Source of the DNA: Collinsella aerofaciens
GTDB taxonomy: Bacteria; Actinomycetota; Coriobacteriia; Coriobacteriales; Coriobacteriaceae
DNA length: 34,545 bases
NCBI RefSeq assembly: GCF_015555045.1
Contig: NZ_JADNJQ010000023.1
Location: forward strand, 1-34,545
Reading direction: 5' to 3'
In this document: positions 14,800 to 23,784 of the stretch, piece by piece
Numbering within the stretch: position 1 is the stretch's first letter
How the letters are laid out: the number at the start of each line of letters is the position of its first letter
The notes under the pieces: model-generated
The model's input: the letters and a program-made list of their open reading frames with translations, nothing else
What the model was told of the DNA's origin: nothing
Database searches by the model: none
Position numbers and translations under genes: made by a program

Positions 14800-15444
14800 A
14801 TGGCTCGCAAAATTACCAAGCGTCAGCAGCAGATTTACGACTTCATCAAGGAATATCAGCAGGAGAAGGGCTATCCGCCCAGTGTGCGCGAGATGGCATC
14901 GGCCGTAGGCCTCTCCTCCCCCAGCACGGTGCATGCTCATCTCTCTGCCCTGGAGGCTCGAGGGCTGCTCAAGCGCGATGCCACCAAGCCTCGCGCCCTA
15001 GAGCTTTTTGATGAGGACGGATCCTCCGTCTCGATTTCCAAATCCGATGAACCCACAGCGCCCCGCGGAACGGTCTCACTGCCGCTCGTCGGTCGCGTCG
15101 CGGCTGGGATTCCCATTCTGGCCGAGCAAAATATCGAGGACACCTTTACCATCCCGACCGAAATCGCCACAGACCAGGGCTCCTTTATCCTTGAAGTGCA
15201 CGGCAACTCAATGATCAATGTCGGCATCTACAACGGTGACTACATTATCGTTCGCGAGCAAAAGAGCGCCATGAACGGCGAAATCGTCGTGGCCATGATC
15301 GATGGCTCGGCGACCGTCAAGACGTTCTACAAGGAGCAGGGGCGCGTGCGCCTGCAGCCTGAGAACGACACCATGGAGCCCATCTATGCGACGAACCCCG
15401 TTATTTTGGGTAAGGTTGTCGGATTAATGCGCCGGTTCTCGTAA
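14800..15444 (+). CDS. lexA: LexA repressor (SOS regulator)
   Basis: LexA represses DNA-damage genes and cleaves itself when RecA is active. The 214-residue protein has the N-terminal winged helix (about 5-70, YPPSVREMASAVGLSSPSTV) and the S24 peptidase domain. Cleavage should occur at A102-G103 (GRVAAGIP), with catalytic S137 (GNSMI) and K174 (ATVKTF). I choose ATG 14800, which follows AGAGAGGA, rather than an in-frame upstream start that would run through the LexA boxes. Its stop overlaps the ATG of the next gene by one base, so that membrane protein is co-expressed. Three SOS boxes upstream show autoregulation. Confidence 0.96.
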   Translation: MARKITKRQQQIYDFIKEYQQEKGYPPSVREMASAVGLSSPSTVHAHLSALEARGLLKRDATKPRALELFDEDGSSVSISKSDEPTAPRGTVSLPLVGRVAAGIPILAEQNIEDTFTIPTEIATDQGSFILEVHGNSMINVGIYNGDYIIVREQKSAMNGEIVVAMIDGSATVKTFYKEQGRVRLQPENDTMEPIYATNPVILGKVVGLMRRFS

Positions 15445-16148
15445 TGCAAAAACGCATCACCATCTTTGATACCGTCCGCGGGTTTACGATGATTTCAATG
15501 GCAGGTTTTCACGCTTGCTACGATCTTGCCTACCTGTACGACTGGGATATGCCCTGGTTTACCCAGACTGTCTTTCAAGACATCTGGCGCGCCAGCATCA
15601 GCTGGGTATTTTTGTTTATCGCGGGTTGGATGTGCACGCTCTCACGCAACAATGCTAAACGAGCGGCCAAGTACGCAGCCGCAGCTTTGGTCGTCTGGAT
15701 CGCAACAACGCTCGTATCGGTCGACGATTCAGTGAACTTTGGCATCATTTATTGCATGGCGGCGTGTACCGCTGTGGCAGCCGTAACACGACCGATGCTT
15801 CAGAAAGTGCCCAGCACGTGGGGCATTGCGATATGCCTCGCTCTCTTCGCAGCGACATGGGGCATCCCGAAATCGACCTATTCATTCCCCTATTTGGCGT
15901 GGCTAGGATTTCCCGGCCCCTGGTTCGTTTCAGGCGACTATTATCCAATCATCCCGTTCATATTCATGTATCTCACAGGATACTTCGCTGCGCGTACCGC
16001 TCAAAGATGTGAACATCCCGCCCCAAGCTGGGCCTACACCAATCCCGTCCCGGCGCTCGCCAGCCTTGGACGTCATGCACTCCCCTTTTATCTGCTGCAT
16101 CAGCCCATCATTCTGGGCATTTTGGAGCTCGTCTACTCAGTGCGATAA
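15444..16148 (+). CDS. DUF1624/HGSNAT-like membrane acyltransferase
   Basis: This is a 234-residue integral membrane protein of the DUF1624 (heparan-alpha-glucosaminide N-acetyltransferase-like) group. Seen: N-terminal IFDTVRGFTMISMAGFHACYDL, with the conserved RG and His at the first span, about six to seven spans in all, and a C-terminal LGRHALPFYLLHQPIIL typical of acyltransferase-3 relatives. It probably moves an acyl group across or at the membrane; the substrate is unknown. Its ATG overlaps the lexA stop (TAATG), so it should be induced with lexA. Its end overlaps the convergent hflX end by 16 bases. Confidence 0.8.
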   Translation: MQKRITIFDTVRGFTMISMAGFHACYDLAYLYDWDMPWFTQTVFQDIWRASISWVFLFIAGWMCTLSRNNAKRAAKYAAAALVVWIATTLVSVDDSVNFGIIYCMAACTAVAAVTRPMLQKVPSTWGIAICLALFAATWGIPKSTYSFPYLAWLGFPGPWFVSGDYYPIIPFIFMYLTGYFAARTAQRCEHPAPSWAYTNPVPALASLGRHALPFYLLHQPIILGILELVYSVR

Positions 16149-17422
16149 CGCTCGAGCCGCGGCGCGATACGGGCCGGCAGCTTCGCCACAATACGAACGC
16201 CGTCCTCAAGATATTCCTCGTGCAAAAGGGTTCCCTGCTCATGCACCAGCGTGATAAGGGCGCCCTCGCGATACGGGATATCAGCGGAGAGCAACACATC
16301 GGTGGCAGCCGCCTCACGAGCAATTCGGTCGACGAGATCGTCGAGCCCCTCGCCTGTCTGGGCCGAGAACAACACGGCCTCGGGATAGCGACGACGGAAA
16401 CTCAATCGATCGACGCTATCGAGTAGGTCGATTTTATTGAACACCGTAAGCGTCAAACGCTCGCCGGCACCGATCTCGTCGAGAACGCGATCGACTGCCT
16501 CGAGCTGGCGCTCGTAGTCCTCGTCGGAGGCATCCACAACTTTAAGGATCAGGTCGGAACCAAGGACCTCAGACAGCGTGGACTTAAAGGCATCGACGAG
16601 ACCATGCGGTAGCTTTTGAATAAAACCAACGGTATCGGTAATGGTCATGCCACGACCACCGGGCAAGCGATACGAGCGCGTCGTCGGATCGAGCGTGGCA
16701 AACAATTTGTCCTGTGAAAGCACCGTAGACCCGGTCAGGCGATTGAGCAAGGTCGACTTACCGGCGTTGGTATAACCGGCTAAGGCAACGCGAAACGCCG
16801 GCGACTCGATACGACTCTTTGACTGGACATCGCGGCGCTGTTCAACCTGCTTAAGCTCGCGACGAAGCGCGGCAATCTTGTTGCGAATCAAACGTCGGTC
16901 AACCTCGAGCTGGCTTTCGCCCTGACCAAAGCGCGAACCAATGCCACCGCGTGTCTGCTCTTTAGCAAGATGGCTCCACATACCGCGCAAGCGGGGCAAC
17001 AGATACTGCAATTGGGCTAGCTGCACCTGCAGGCGGCCCTCCCGAGTCTGAGCGTGCAGGCCAAAAATATCGAGAATCAACGCCGTACGGTCGATAATCT
17101 TCACCGGTTCGCCCACGGCTTTCTCTAGATACGACTGCTGCGAGGGCGTTAAATCGTCGTCGAAGATAACAACATCGGCATCCATACGATGCACGAGCCC
17201 GCAAAGCTCCTCAACCTTACCGGAGCCGATAAACGATTTTGGATACGGCTTAACTAGACGCTGTGACAAACGCGCCACGCACTGAGCGCCAGCCGTATGG
17301 GCAAGGCGCTCAAGCTCGTCAAGCGAGCGGTCGAGCGGCCAGGCGTTATCGCGCCACTCAACTCCGACAAGAACGGCACGTTCGGGCGCAGGAGCCGTTG
17401 GAACGAGGGGAAACCGAGCCAT
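16133..17422 (-). CDS. hflX: GTPase HflX, ribosome-associated
   Basis: HflX binds the 50S subunit and splits stalled ribosomes. The 429-residue protein has the N-terminal HflX domain with VIFDDDLTPSQQSYLEKA and a coiled linker (about 150-200), then the G domain: GYTNAGKST (~216-224), DTVGFIQKLP, and NKIDLL. The C-terminal part is usual. Its start overlaps the miaA stop by one base, the same order miaA-hflX as in many bacteria. It is the last gene of the long minus-strand cluster and converges on the lexA operon. Confidence 0.94.
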   Translation of the reverse strand: MARFPLVPTAPAPERAVLVGVEWRDNAWPLDRSLDELERLAHTAGAQCVARLSQRLVKPYPKSFIGSGKVEELCGLVHRMDADVVIFDDDLTPSQQSYLEKAVGEPVKIIDRTALILDIFGLHAQTREGRLQVQLAQLQYLLPRLRGMWSHLAKEQTRGGIGSRFGQGESQLEVDRRLIRNKIAALRRELKQVEQRRDVQSKSRIESPAFRVALAGYTNAGKSTLLNRLTGSTVLSQDKLFATLDPTTRSYRLPGGRGMTITDTVGFIQKLPHGLVDAFKSTLSEVLGSDLILKVVDASDEDYERQLEAVDRVLDEIGAGERLTLTVFNKIDLLDSVDRLSFRRRYPEAVLFSAQTGEGLDDLVDRIAREAAATDVLLSADIPYREGALITLVHEQGTLLHEEYLEDGVRIVAKLPARIAPRLERYRTE

Positions 17423-18360
17423 TAGGCCGCCTCGATACGATGAAGGATATCCTCAACGACCTCATCGATCGTAAACTCGTCCATATCAAACCACACAATG
17501 CGGTCATCGCGTTTAAACCACGAAAGCTGACGCTTGGCATAGCGACGTGAACGCATCTTGATGAGTTCACGAGCCTCATCCATAGAAATCACGCCGTTAA
17601 AGGCATCGATAATCTCTTTATAGCCAATCGCCTGCATCGAAGTCAGGGCATCTTCCAGCCCCTGGTCCATAAGACCGCGAACCTCATCAACAAGACCCTG
17701 CTCAAACATCAGATCGACGCGAAGGTTAATACGCTCGTAAAGCGCCTCGCGATTACGCATCAATCCAAACCACAGAGCGTGATAATGCTCGCGCGGAACA
17801 CTAAACTGCGACTTTTGCTGCGCGTAGGACACACCATCATCGTGCATTTCGAGCGCGCGAATCACACGACGAACATTATGGGGGTGGATCACCGCAGCGG
17901 ACTCGGGGTCACGCTCAGCAAGCAGCGCGTGCAGCGCTTCCTCGCCAATGCGCTCGGCAAGCTCCTGATATCCCGCGCGGCGATCGTCCTCAAGCTCGCC
18001 CGAGGGAAAATCCATCTCGTCCAGGGCGGCCTTGAGATACAGGCCTGTACCCCCGCAAAACACCGGTAGGCGGCCCTCGTCCAGCAAGCGCTCAACATGC
18101 ACACGAGCGTCTACCTGATACAGCGCTGCAGAATATGCAACGCCCGGATCAACAATATCGACCAGGCGTAGAGGCGCCGTGCATTCCTCGGGTGCCATCT
18201 TGGCAGTGCCGATATCCATACCTCGATAGATCTGCATCGCGTCACACGACAGCACTTCGGACGAAAGGCGAGCCGCCAAACGATCTGCGACATCACTTTT
18301 ACCAACCGCGGTCGGACCGACAATTGCAACGGCAGAAAGGCCTGCCCCGGGAGAAATCAT
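17422..18360 (-). CDS. miaA: tRNA dimethylallyltransferase
   Basis: MiaA adds a dimethylallyl group to A37 of tRNAs reading UNN codons, the substrate later thiomethylated by MiaB. In 312 residues the P-loop GPTAVGKS (15-22) is present, with SCDAMQIYRGMDIGTAK and the CGGTGLYLKA segment. It overlaps miaB before it and hflX after it by one base each (TAATG type), so translation is coupled. Length is normal. Confidence 0.96.
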   Translation of the reverse strand: MISPGAGLSAVAIVGPTAVGKSDVADRLAARLSSEVLSCDAMQIYRGMDIGTAKMAPEECTAPLRLVDIVDPGVAYSAALYQVDARVHVERLLDEGRLPVFCGGTGLYLKAALDEMDFPSGELEDDRRAGYQELAERIGEEALHALLAERDPESAAVIHPHNVRRVIRALEMHDDGVSYAQQKSQFSVPREHYHALWFGLMRNREALYERINLRVDLMFEQGLVDEVRGLMDQGLEDALTSMQAIGYKEIIDAFNGVISMDEARELIKMRSRRYAKRQLSWFKRDDRIVWFDMDEFTIDEVVEDILHRIEAA

Positions 18361-19730
18361 TAGCGCGGCTCGCCCACAACGGATCCGGACAGATACCAGG
18401 TCTTGGCAACATCGACGTCAACATCGACAATCTTACCAATCAACTGATCGATACTGTAGCCCTCGGGAATCGGTGCATGAACGGTCTGATTCTTAGGACT
18501 CTTGCCCAGCAGCACCGCGTCATTCTTTTTGCTCGTACCCTCAATAAGCGCCGGCACAACGGTGTGGAGCTCACCTTGGTTATATTCGTGCGCAGTGGTC
18601 TCAATAACCTTCACCAAACGGTTGAAGCGCTCAAGAATCACCTCATGCGGCGTGGGATCATCAATCTCGGCTGCCGGAGTACCGGCGCGCTTGGAATAGA
18701 TAAACGTATAGGCCTGAGCATAACGGACCGTCTCGGCAAGCGAGAGCGTCTGCTCAAAGTCTTCCTCGGTCTCGCCGGGGAAGCCAACGATGATATCGGT
18801 CGAAAGCGCGATATCGGGCATGCGATTGCGGATGCGATCGACAAGCCCCAGATAGTCTTCGCGCGTATAGCGACGATTCATCTCTTTAAGGATGCGCGTC
18901 GAGCCCGACTGCACCGCCAGGTGCAGCTGCGGCATGACGGCAGGCGTCTCGGCCATAGCGTCAATGGTCTCGGGCAGCAGGTCTTTGGGATGCGAGGAAG
19001 TAAAGAAGATACGCTCCACACCCGTATCGCCCACGGCACGCAACAGGTCGGCAAAGCGCGGCTTGCCAAACAGATCGCGACCATAGGAGTTGACGTTTTG
19101 ACCCAAAAGCGTGATCTCGCGCACGCCCTGGCGTACTAGACCGGTGACCTCGTCGACAATCTCCTCGAAAGGGCGGCTCTTTTCGCGACCGCGCACATAA
19201 GGCACGATGCAATAAGTGCAGAAATTATTACAGCCCGTCATAATGGGGACCCAGGCGTGGTACTGGGTCTCACGATGCCACGGCATGCTCATAGCATCCG
19301 TGTCCTCGTGCTCATTGGTGCGAATATGACGCTTGCCGTCCAAGAATGCCTCGGCAATGAGCTCGGCCACATGCGCGATGGAATGCGTGCCAAAGATAAC
19401 ATTGACGTTATCGACATTGGTGAGCAAACCCTCGCCGTCGCGCTGCGCGATGCAGCCGCCCACGGCGACCACACGCTTGCCCGAGGGCGAAGGCGGGAGG
19501 CTCTTACAAGAGTTGCACTGACCGTACAAACGGGTGTCAGCTGCCTCGCGAACGCAGCACGTCATGAACACGACAATGTCAGCATGCTCCGGATCGAGCG
19601 CCATAAGGCAGCCATACGAGTCGAGCAGGCCACTCACGCGCTCGGAGTCGTGCTGATTCATCTGGCAGCCAAAGGTGCGGATAAAGTAGGTTTTACCGGC
19701 AAGAATATCACGTACGGAACCCTGGTCCAT
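18360..19730 (-). CDS. miaB: tRNA-2-methylthio-N6-dimethylallyladenosine synthase
   Basis: MiaB is a radical-SAM enzyme that adds a methylthio group to i6A37 of tRNA. The 456-residue protein has the N-terminal MTTase domain (RTFGCQMNQHDSE with C22, then TCCVREAA and GGCIAQR), the radical SAM cluster CNNFCTYC (~166-173) with VPYVRGRE, and a C-terminal TRAM-like domain. I choose ATG 19730 over an in-frame TTG at 19781, as AGGA lies 9 bases upstream and the family begins near here. A 63-base gap follows spoVS. It works on the product of the next gene, miaA. Confidence 0.95.
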   Translation of the reverse strand: MDQGSVRDILAGKTYFIRTFGCQMNQHDSERVSGLLDSYGCLMALDPEHADIVVFMTCCVREAADTRLYGQCNSCKSLPPSPSGKRVVAVGGCIAQRDGEGLLTNVDNVNVIFGTHSIAHVAELIAEAFLDGKRHIRTNEHEDTDAMSMPWHRETQYHAWVPIMTGCNNFCTYCIVPYVRGREKSRPFEEIVDEVTGLVRQGVREITLLGQNVNSYGRDLFGKPRFADLLRAVGDTGVERIFFTSSHPKDLLPETIDAMAETPAVMPQLHLAVQSGSTRILKEMNRRYTREDYLGLVDRIRNRMPDIALSTDIIVGFPGETEEDFEQTLSLAETVRYAQAYTFIYSKRAGTPAAEIDDPTPHEVILERFNRLVKVIETTAHEYNQGELHTVVPALIEGTSKKNDAVLLGKSPKNQTVHAPIPEGYSIDQLIGKIVDVDVDVAKTWYLSGSVVGEPR

Positions 19731-19793
19731 GTGTATAAGTCCTAACGAGGTGGAATAGGTGGAATCAAAGAGCGCGGGCAAAGAGCAAACACG

Positions 19794-20111
19794 CTATGCC
19801 ACAGGCTTAACGTCGTCCATCACAACGTTATCCATAGCAGCTCGATTAATCTGATGAACGTAAATAGAAAGACGGATGGCCGTGCGCGACTCCCCATTGA
19901 TGAGGATGTCGGAGAACACCGGCGCGCAGGAAATATCAAACCCGGTCGGAATCAAAAAGCCGCGTGCAATGGCCACAGCCTTAATGGCCTGATTGACGGC
20001 ACCCGCGCCGACACACTGAATATTGACGGGAACGCCATCTTTGACCATGCCGGCAATGGCGCCGGCAACGGACGCTGGCGATGATTTGCTTGATACCTTC
20101 AGGCAATCCAT
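19794..20111 (-). CDS. spoVS: Stage V sporulation protein S homologue
   Basis: This 105-residue protein is a SpoVS (Alba-like fold) member: MDCLKVSSKSSPASVAGAIAG, then VGAGAVNQAIKAVAIARGF and SDILINGESRTAIRLSI. In Bacillus SpoVS affects sporulation and septation; Alba-like folds often bind nucleic acids. The start at 20111 has GGAG upstream and matches the family start. The C-terminus is about 20 residues longer than in short SpoVS. It lies between the GHKL ATPase and miaB, as spoVS lies between rny/ymdB and miaB in Bacillus. Its role in a non-sporulating lineage is open; a part in gene expression or division is likely. Confidence 0.92.
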   Translation of the reverse strand: MDCLKVSSKSSPASVAGAIAGMVKDGVPVNIQCVGAGAVNQAIKAVAIARGFLIPTGFDISCAPVFSDILINGESRTAIRLSIYVHQINRAAMDNVVMDDVKPVA

Positions 20112-20185
20112 GAAGAAACTCCTGCGTTTAAAAGTACGTTTTAACTGCAATAACTGTATCGTACCGAACGGACTCGGTAAAGATG

Positions 20186-21271
20186 CTATTCCTCTTTGGC
20201 AAGATCGAACGTCACAGTGATGCGATCACGCGAAACACGAATCTTGGGGTCGCCGCAAAGGTTGAGATAGTACCGCGATGCAAGATCATTAAAGTCGCGC
20301 TCCACTGCTCGCGAGAACTGCGCCATGTCGTCCTTGGCGATACGCAGCCCGCGACGATCTTTGGCTAGATCAACCGGAGCGGACGCATGTGAGGACGAAT
20401 CGCGCTCACGTAGCAGGCGTGCGGTCACACCGCGAACGGGCTTAATCTGGCCAGCCAAGATACGATGAGCCGTACGCTCGGACATCTCAAGGCCCAAACC
20501 CGAACAGATACGGATAAAGTCTTCCGCATCCGAAGCAAGACCCAGGCGATCGACCACCGGAAGCTCGGCTTCGTCATCGATAAACAAAAGACGAGAAGCA
20601 TCGAGACGGTTTGAGGCCTGCGCATGCAGCGTCGCGGCGATCTCGGACGGTGACCCCAGATAGACATCACAGGCGCGCAGCTCCTCGAGGGCAAACTCGC
20701 AGGCGGCGCGAATGATGTTGTGAGGGCCACGGGCGCAGACATAGTGACCGTCCTCGTCCTTCACAGCCTGAGGCCAGCTGGACTGATCGGCGCGCTCGCC
20801 AAGGCGGTCGGTAGCGACGCTCACCTTAAAGACCGAGCCAAGGTCAACATCCGACGTGACAACGCGTGCCTCGTCGGTGTTCTGCTTAATCGAAAACAAT
20901 GCCATGCCTCGACCGTGAACGCCCCAACGATCCATCTTCATGCTCTCGAGCTTGGAGGTAACGCGGGCATCGAAGATGCGCTCCTGCATATCCTGCGGCA
21001 CGCCCGAGCCGTTATCCAGAAAGACGAGCGTACGGACGCCGTCTTCCTTGGTCGTGGCGAGATAGACCTTGTCGGCGCCGGCATCACGAGCGTTGCGCAG
21101 CATTTCGATGACAATATCCTCGACATGCTGGATGTCGTGCTTTGCCTGGCGCCGCTCGGCCTCCGAAACGCGGAGGCGGACATACCCCTCGCCAAGGTTC
21201 TCCTCGACGCGAAGGTTGCCCTCCCCCGACATCGACGCGATAAATGAGATGAGCTCGTTCGCGTCGTTCAT
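20186..21271 (-). CDS. GHKL-type ATPase-domain protein
   Basis: This 361-residue protein has a Bergerat ATP-binding fold: N box E56xxxN60ARDAGA, G1 box DNGSGVP (86-92) and G2 box GVHGRGMALF (117-126). No histidine phospho-acceptor domain, sensor or membrane span is seen, so it is not a normal sensor kinase. The C-terminal ~170 residues are not recognised; they include a possible helix-turn-helix-like stretch near 250-280 and a final strand-rich region. It starts 1 base after the rny stop and is followed by spoVS after 74 bases. The place matches that of ymdB in Bacillus. Partners may be RNase Y or SpoVS; function is unknown. Confidence 0.78.
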   Translation of the reverse strand: MNDANELISFIASMSGEGNLRVEENLGEGYVRLRVSEAERRQAKHDIQHVEDIVIEMLRNARDAGADKVYLATTKEDGVRTLVFLDNGSGVPQDMQERIFDARVTSKLESMKMDRWGVHGRGMALFSIKQNTDEARVVTSDVDLGSVFKVSVATDRLGERADQSSWPQAVKDEDGHYVCARGPHNIIRAACEFALEELRACDVYLGSPSEIAATLHAQASNRLDASRLLFIDDEAELPVVDRLGLASDAEDFIRICSGLGLEMSERTAHRILAGQIKPVRGVTARLLRERDSSSHASAPVDLAKDRRGLRIAKDDMAQFSRAVERDFNDLASRYYLNLCGDPKIRVSRDRITVTFDLAKEE

Positions 21272-21272
21272 G

Positions 21273-22823
21273 CTATTTAGCGATATCGACAGCGCGGCTC
21301 TCGCGAATCACGACGACGCGCACCTGACCGGGATACTCCATCTCTTCCTCGATTTGATGGGCGATGTCATGAGCCAAGACCGTGGACTGAGCATCGGAGA
21401 TCTTGTCCGGCTGAACCATGACGTGGACCTCGCGACCAGCCTGCATGGCATAGGTACGCTCGACGCCGTCATGGGAGTTGGCAATCTCCTCGAGCTTCTC
21501 AAGGCGCTTGATGTAGTTCTCGGCCGATTCGCGACGGGCACCGGGGCGAGAGGCAGAAACGGCATCGGCAGCCTGGACCAGAACATCGAGCACCGTGTTG
21601 GGGTCGACGTCGGCGTGGTGAGCCTCGATAGCGTGAACGATAACGGGCTTCTCGCCATAGCGACGGGCGAGCTCGGCGCCGATAACGGCATGCGGACCCT
21701 CGACGTCATGGTCGATAGCCTTGCCAAGATCGTGCAGCAGGCCGGCGCGCTTGGCGGTCACAACGTCCAGGCCAAGCTCGGAAGCCATCACGCCGCACAG
21801 GTCGGAAACCTCGAGGGAGTGCTGGAGCACGTTCTGACCAAACGAGGTGCGGTAGCGCAGAGCACCAAGGGTCTTAACGATCTCGGGGTGCAGATCGTGG
21901 ATACCGGTATCGAAGGCAGCCTGTTCGCCAGCCTCGCGCACGCGCTGTTGAACCAAGTCGGCGGCTTTGTGATACATCTCCTCGATACGGGCAGGATGAA
22001 TGCGGCCGTCAGCAATAAGGTTCTCGAGGGCGACGCGGGCGGTCTCGCGACGGACCGGATCGAAGCTCGAAAGCACGACGGTCTCGGGCGTATCATCGAT
22101 CACGAGGTTGACGCCGGAAACCTGCTCGAACGTGCGGATATTGCGACCCTCGCGGCCGATGATGCGACCCTTCAGGTCGTCAGACGGAATATGCACGGAG
22201 GTAACGGTGACCTCGGCGGTGTGATCGGCGGCACAGCGCTGAATCGCCAGGGACAAGATCTCCTGGGCGGTCTTGTGGCACTCGGCGCGAACCTGCTGCT
22301 CGGACTCACGGATGATCGTAGCGGCCTCGTGGGTAACCTCGCCACGAACCTTGTCGAGGAGTTCCTTGTGAGCATCCTCGCGGGTCAGGTCGGCGATGCG
22401 CTCGAGCTCCGAGGTCTGCTTGGCGCAAAGCTCCTCAAGCTCACGGGAGCGCTTCTCGACCTGGCCAGCCTGGCTGGACAGCTGATGTTCACGCTTGTCG
22501 AGGGCATCGTTGCGGCGATCGAGGGACTCCTCGCGCTGCATCACACGGTTCTCGAGCGTACGAATCTCGCTCTTACGCTGCTTGTCCTCGGCCTCGGCAG
22601 CCTGCTTATTCTTGATGATCTCTTCCTTTGCCTCAAGCAGAGCCTCTTTTTTGAGGGTCTCGGCCTGACGCTTTGCATCACCGATTAGGGACTCAGCCTG
22701 TGCGTGAGCCGACTGGATCTTTTCGTCGGCCTCGTGAAGACTACCCTGCTTGGCGGTGCGCATGTAGGCAATGGCGGCGATGGCACCCAAAACGATGCCA
22801 ACGAGCGCTGCGATAATAGGCAT
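21273..22823 (-). CDS. rny: Ribonuclease Y
   Basis: RNase Y is a membrane-bound endoribonuclease that starts mRNA decay. The 516-residue protein has an N-terminal membrane anchor (about 4-22), a long coiled coil (about 25-190), a KH domain (~205-265, with [13 protein letters not shown]) and an HD domain with LLHDLGK near residue 360 and HAIEAHHAD. The ATG at 22823 is preferred: AAAAGGAG lies 5 bases upstream, while the in-frame GTG at 22829 directly abuts the ribosome site. It begins the group rny-GHKL-spoVS. A small hairpin lies in its leader at 22859-22884. Confidence 0.96.
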   Translation of the reverse strand: MPIIAALVGIVLGAIAAIAYMRTAKQGSLHEADEKIQSAHAQAESLIGDAKRQAETLKKEALLEAKEEIIKNKQAAEAEDKQRKSEIRTLENRVMQREESLDRRNDALDKREHQLSSQAGQVEKRSRELEELCAKQTSELERIADLTREDAHKELLDKVRGEVTHEAATIIRESEQQVRAECHKTAQEILSLAIQRCAADHTAEVTVTSVHIPSDDLKGRIIGREGRNIRTFEQVSGVNLVIDDTPETVVLSSFDPVRRETARVALENLIADGRIHPARIEEMYHKAADLVQQRVREAGEQAAFDTGIHDLHPEIVKTLGALRYRTSFGQNVLQHSLEVSDLCGVMASELGLDVVTAKRAGLLHDLGKAIDHDVEGPHAVIGAELARRYGEKPVIVHAIEAHHADVDPNTVLDVLVQAADAVSASRPGARRESAENYIKRLEKLEEIANSHDGVERTYAMQAGREVHVMVQPDKISDAQSTVLAHDIAHQIEEEMEYPGQVRVVVIRESRAVDIAK

Positions 22824-23080
22824 GCTCACTCCTTTTTATGGATTCGTTACACAACAAAGCGAACCGTCCTTGCGAACGGCTCGCGACATTTGAGTAATAT
22901 GGGCGCAGCTTATGCGGGTCGGATACAGATAAACATATAAACAAACTCATCAAAGATGAGCACATATCACAAAGCAAATGACAGTGTTTATCGTACGTTG
23001 AACCGTAACAACTGTCAAATAAATGGACCCGGTACGGCGATTAAAACGCGGTGAACGGCGGGTACGCAAACCACATGTGT
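22824..23080. other. Leader of rny
   Basis: This 257-base gap after recX holds no gene. A 9-bp stem with one mismatch (22859-22884, GCGAACCGT/ACGGCTCGC) lies 36 bases before the rny start on the minus strand. It may be a leader structure. No clear terminator for recX was found here. Confidence 0.4.
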
Positions 23081-23773
23081 CTAAACTGCACATTCCTCAT
23101 GTTCGGCATCGAGACGCGCCTTAACGGCATCGGCGGCGATGTGGTACGAAAAGCCCTTACCCATCAAAAACCGGACGAGCTTTTCGAATCCACGTGTCTC
23201 GGGAACACGACGCTTCGCGAGTAAAGCCGATGCGCGAGCCAAGTCGTCCTCCACGGCAAAATAATCCTCGGGATAGCCGGGGATATCATCGAGCACGACA
23301 TGGCGGCGCTTGAGCTCGGTCTCAATCTTGCGCTGTCCCCAGCCACGTCGTTTGCGCTCCTCGATAAAGTACGAACAAAAGCGGTTCTCATCTAAAAAGC
23401 GATACTCAGTGGCACGCTGGACGGCGAAATCAATTGCGGGTTGGCGAAATCCGTAACGAGCGAGCTTGTCACGGACCTCACCCGTGGCATGGTCACGGCG
23501 CGACAGCATCTCAGTCACCATGGTAAGCGCGCATTTACGCTCAATGAGCTGTACCGCTTCGCGAAACTCATCCCAATCGCAGGGAAGATCGGGGCGATTT
23601 TTAAGAAACAGGCGCGCAACACGAACAGGAATCCAGATGGATCGTTCATAACCGCCCTCGAGCTCGCAGTCGATATGTGCACAAGGCTTTTTTGATGCAT
23701 ACCCACTCGAGAACGAGGAGGTCGCCTTCTTATCGGGAAAGACGACCGTGGCCTCGGTCACCGAATACGACAT
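23081..23773 (-). CDS. recX: Regulatory protein RecX
   Basis: RecX binds RecA and limits its filaments. The 230-residue protein has the three-helix repeats: LSRRDHATGEVRDKLARYGF, then FLDENRFCSYFIEERKRRGWGQRKIETELKRR. The first ~60 residues are an extra N-terminal part rich in Ser and Lys, not typical of short RecX, but present in some Actinobacteria. It starts 11 bases after the recA stop, so it is under the same LexA-controlled promoter. Confidence 0.9.
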   Translation of the reverse strand: MSYSVTEATVVFPDKKATSSFSSGYASKKPCAHIDCELEGGYERSIWIPVRVARLFLKNRPDLPCDWDEFREAVQLIERKCALTMVTEMLSRRDHATGEVRDKLARYGFRQPAIDFAVQRATEYRFLDENRFCSYFIEERKRRGWGQRKIETELKRRHVVLDDIPGYPEDYFAVEDDLARASALLAKRRVPETRGFEKLVRFLMGKGFSYHIAADAVKARLDAEHEECAV

Positions 23774-23784
23774 GAGAGCATCCG

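Noticed and set aside
19731-19781. Upstream TTG start for miaB
   Set aside because: The added residues do not resemble the family and the ATG at 19730 has a ribosome site.
21069-22688. 539-codon plus-strand frame opposite rny
   Set aside because: It is antisense to RNase Y and shows the Leu/Gly/Asp-rich composition of shadow frames in high-GC DNA, without domains.
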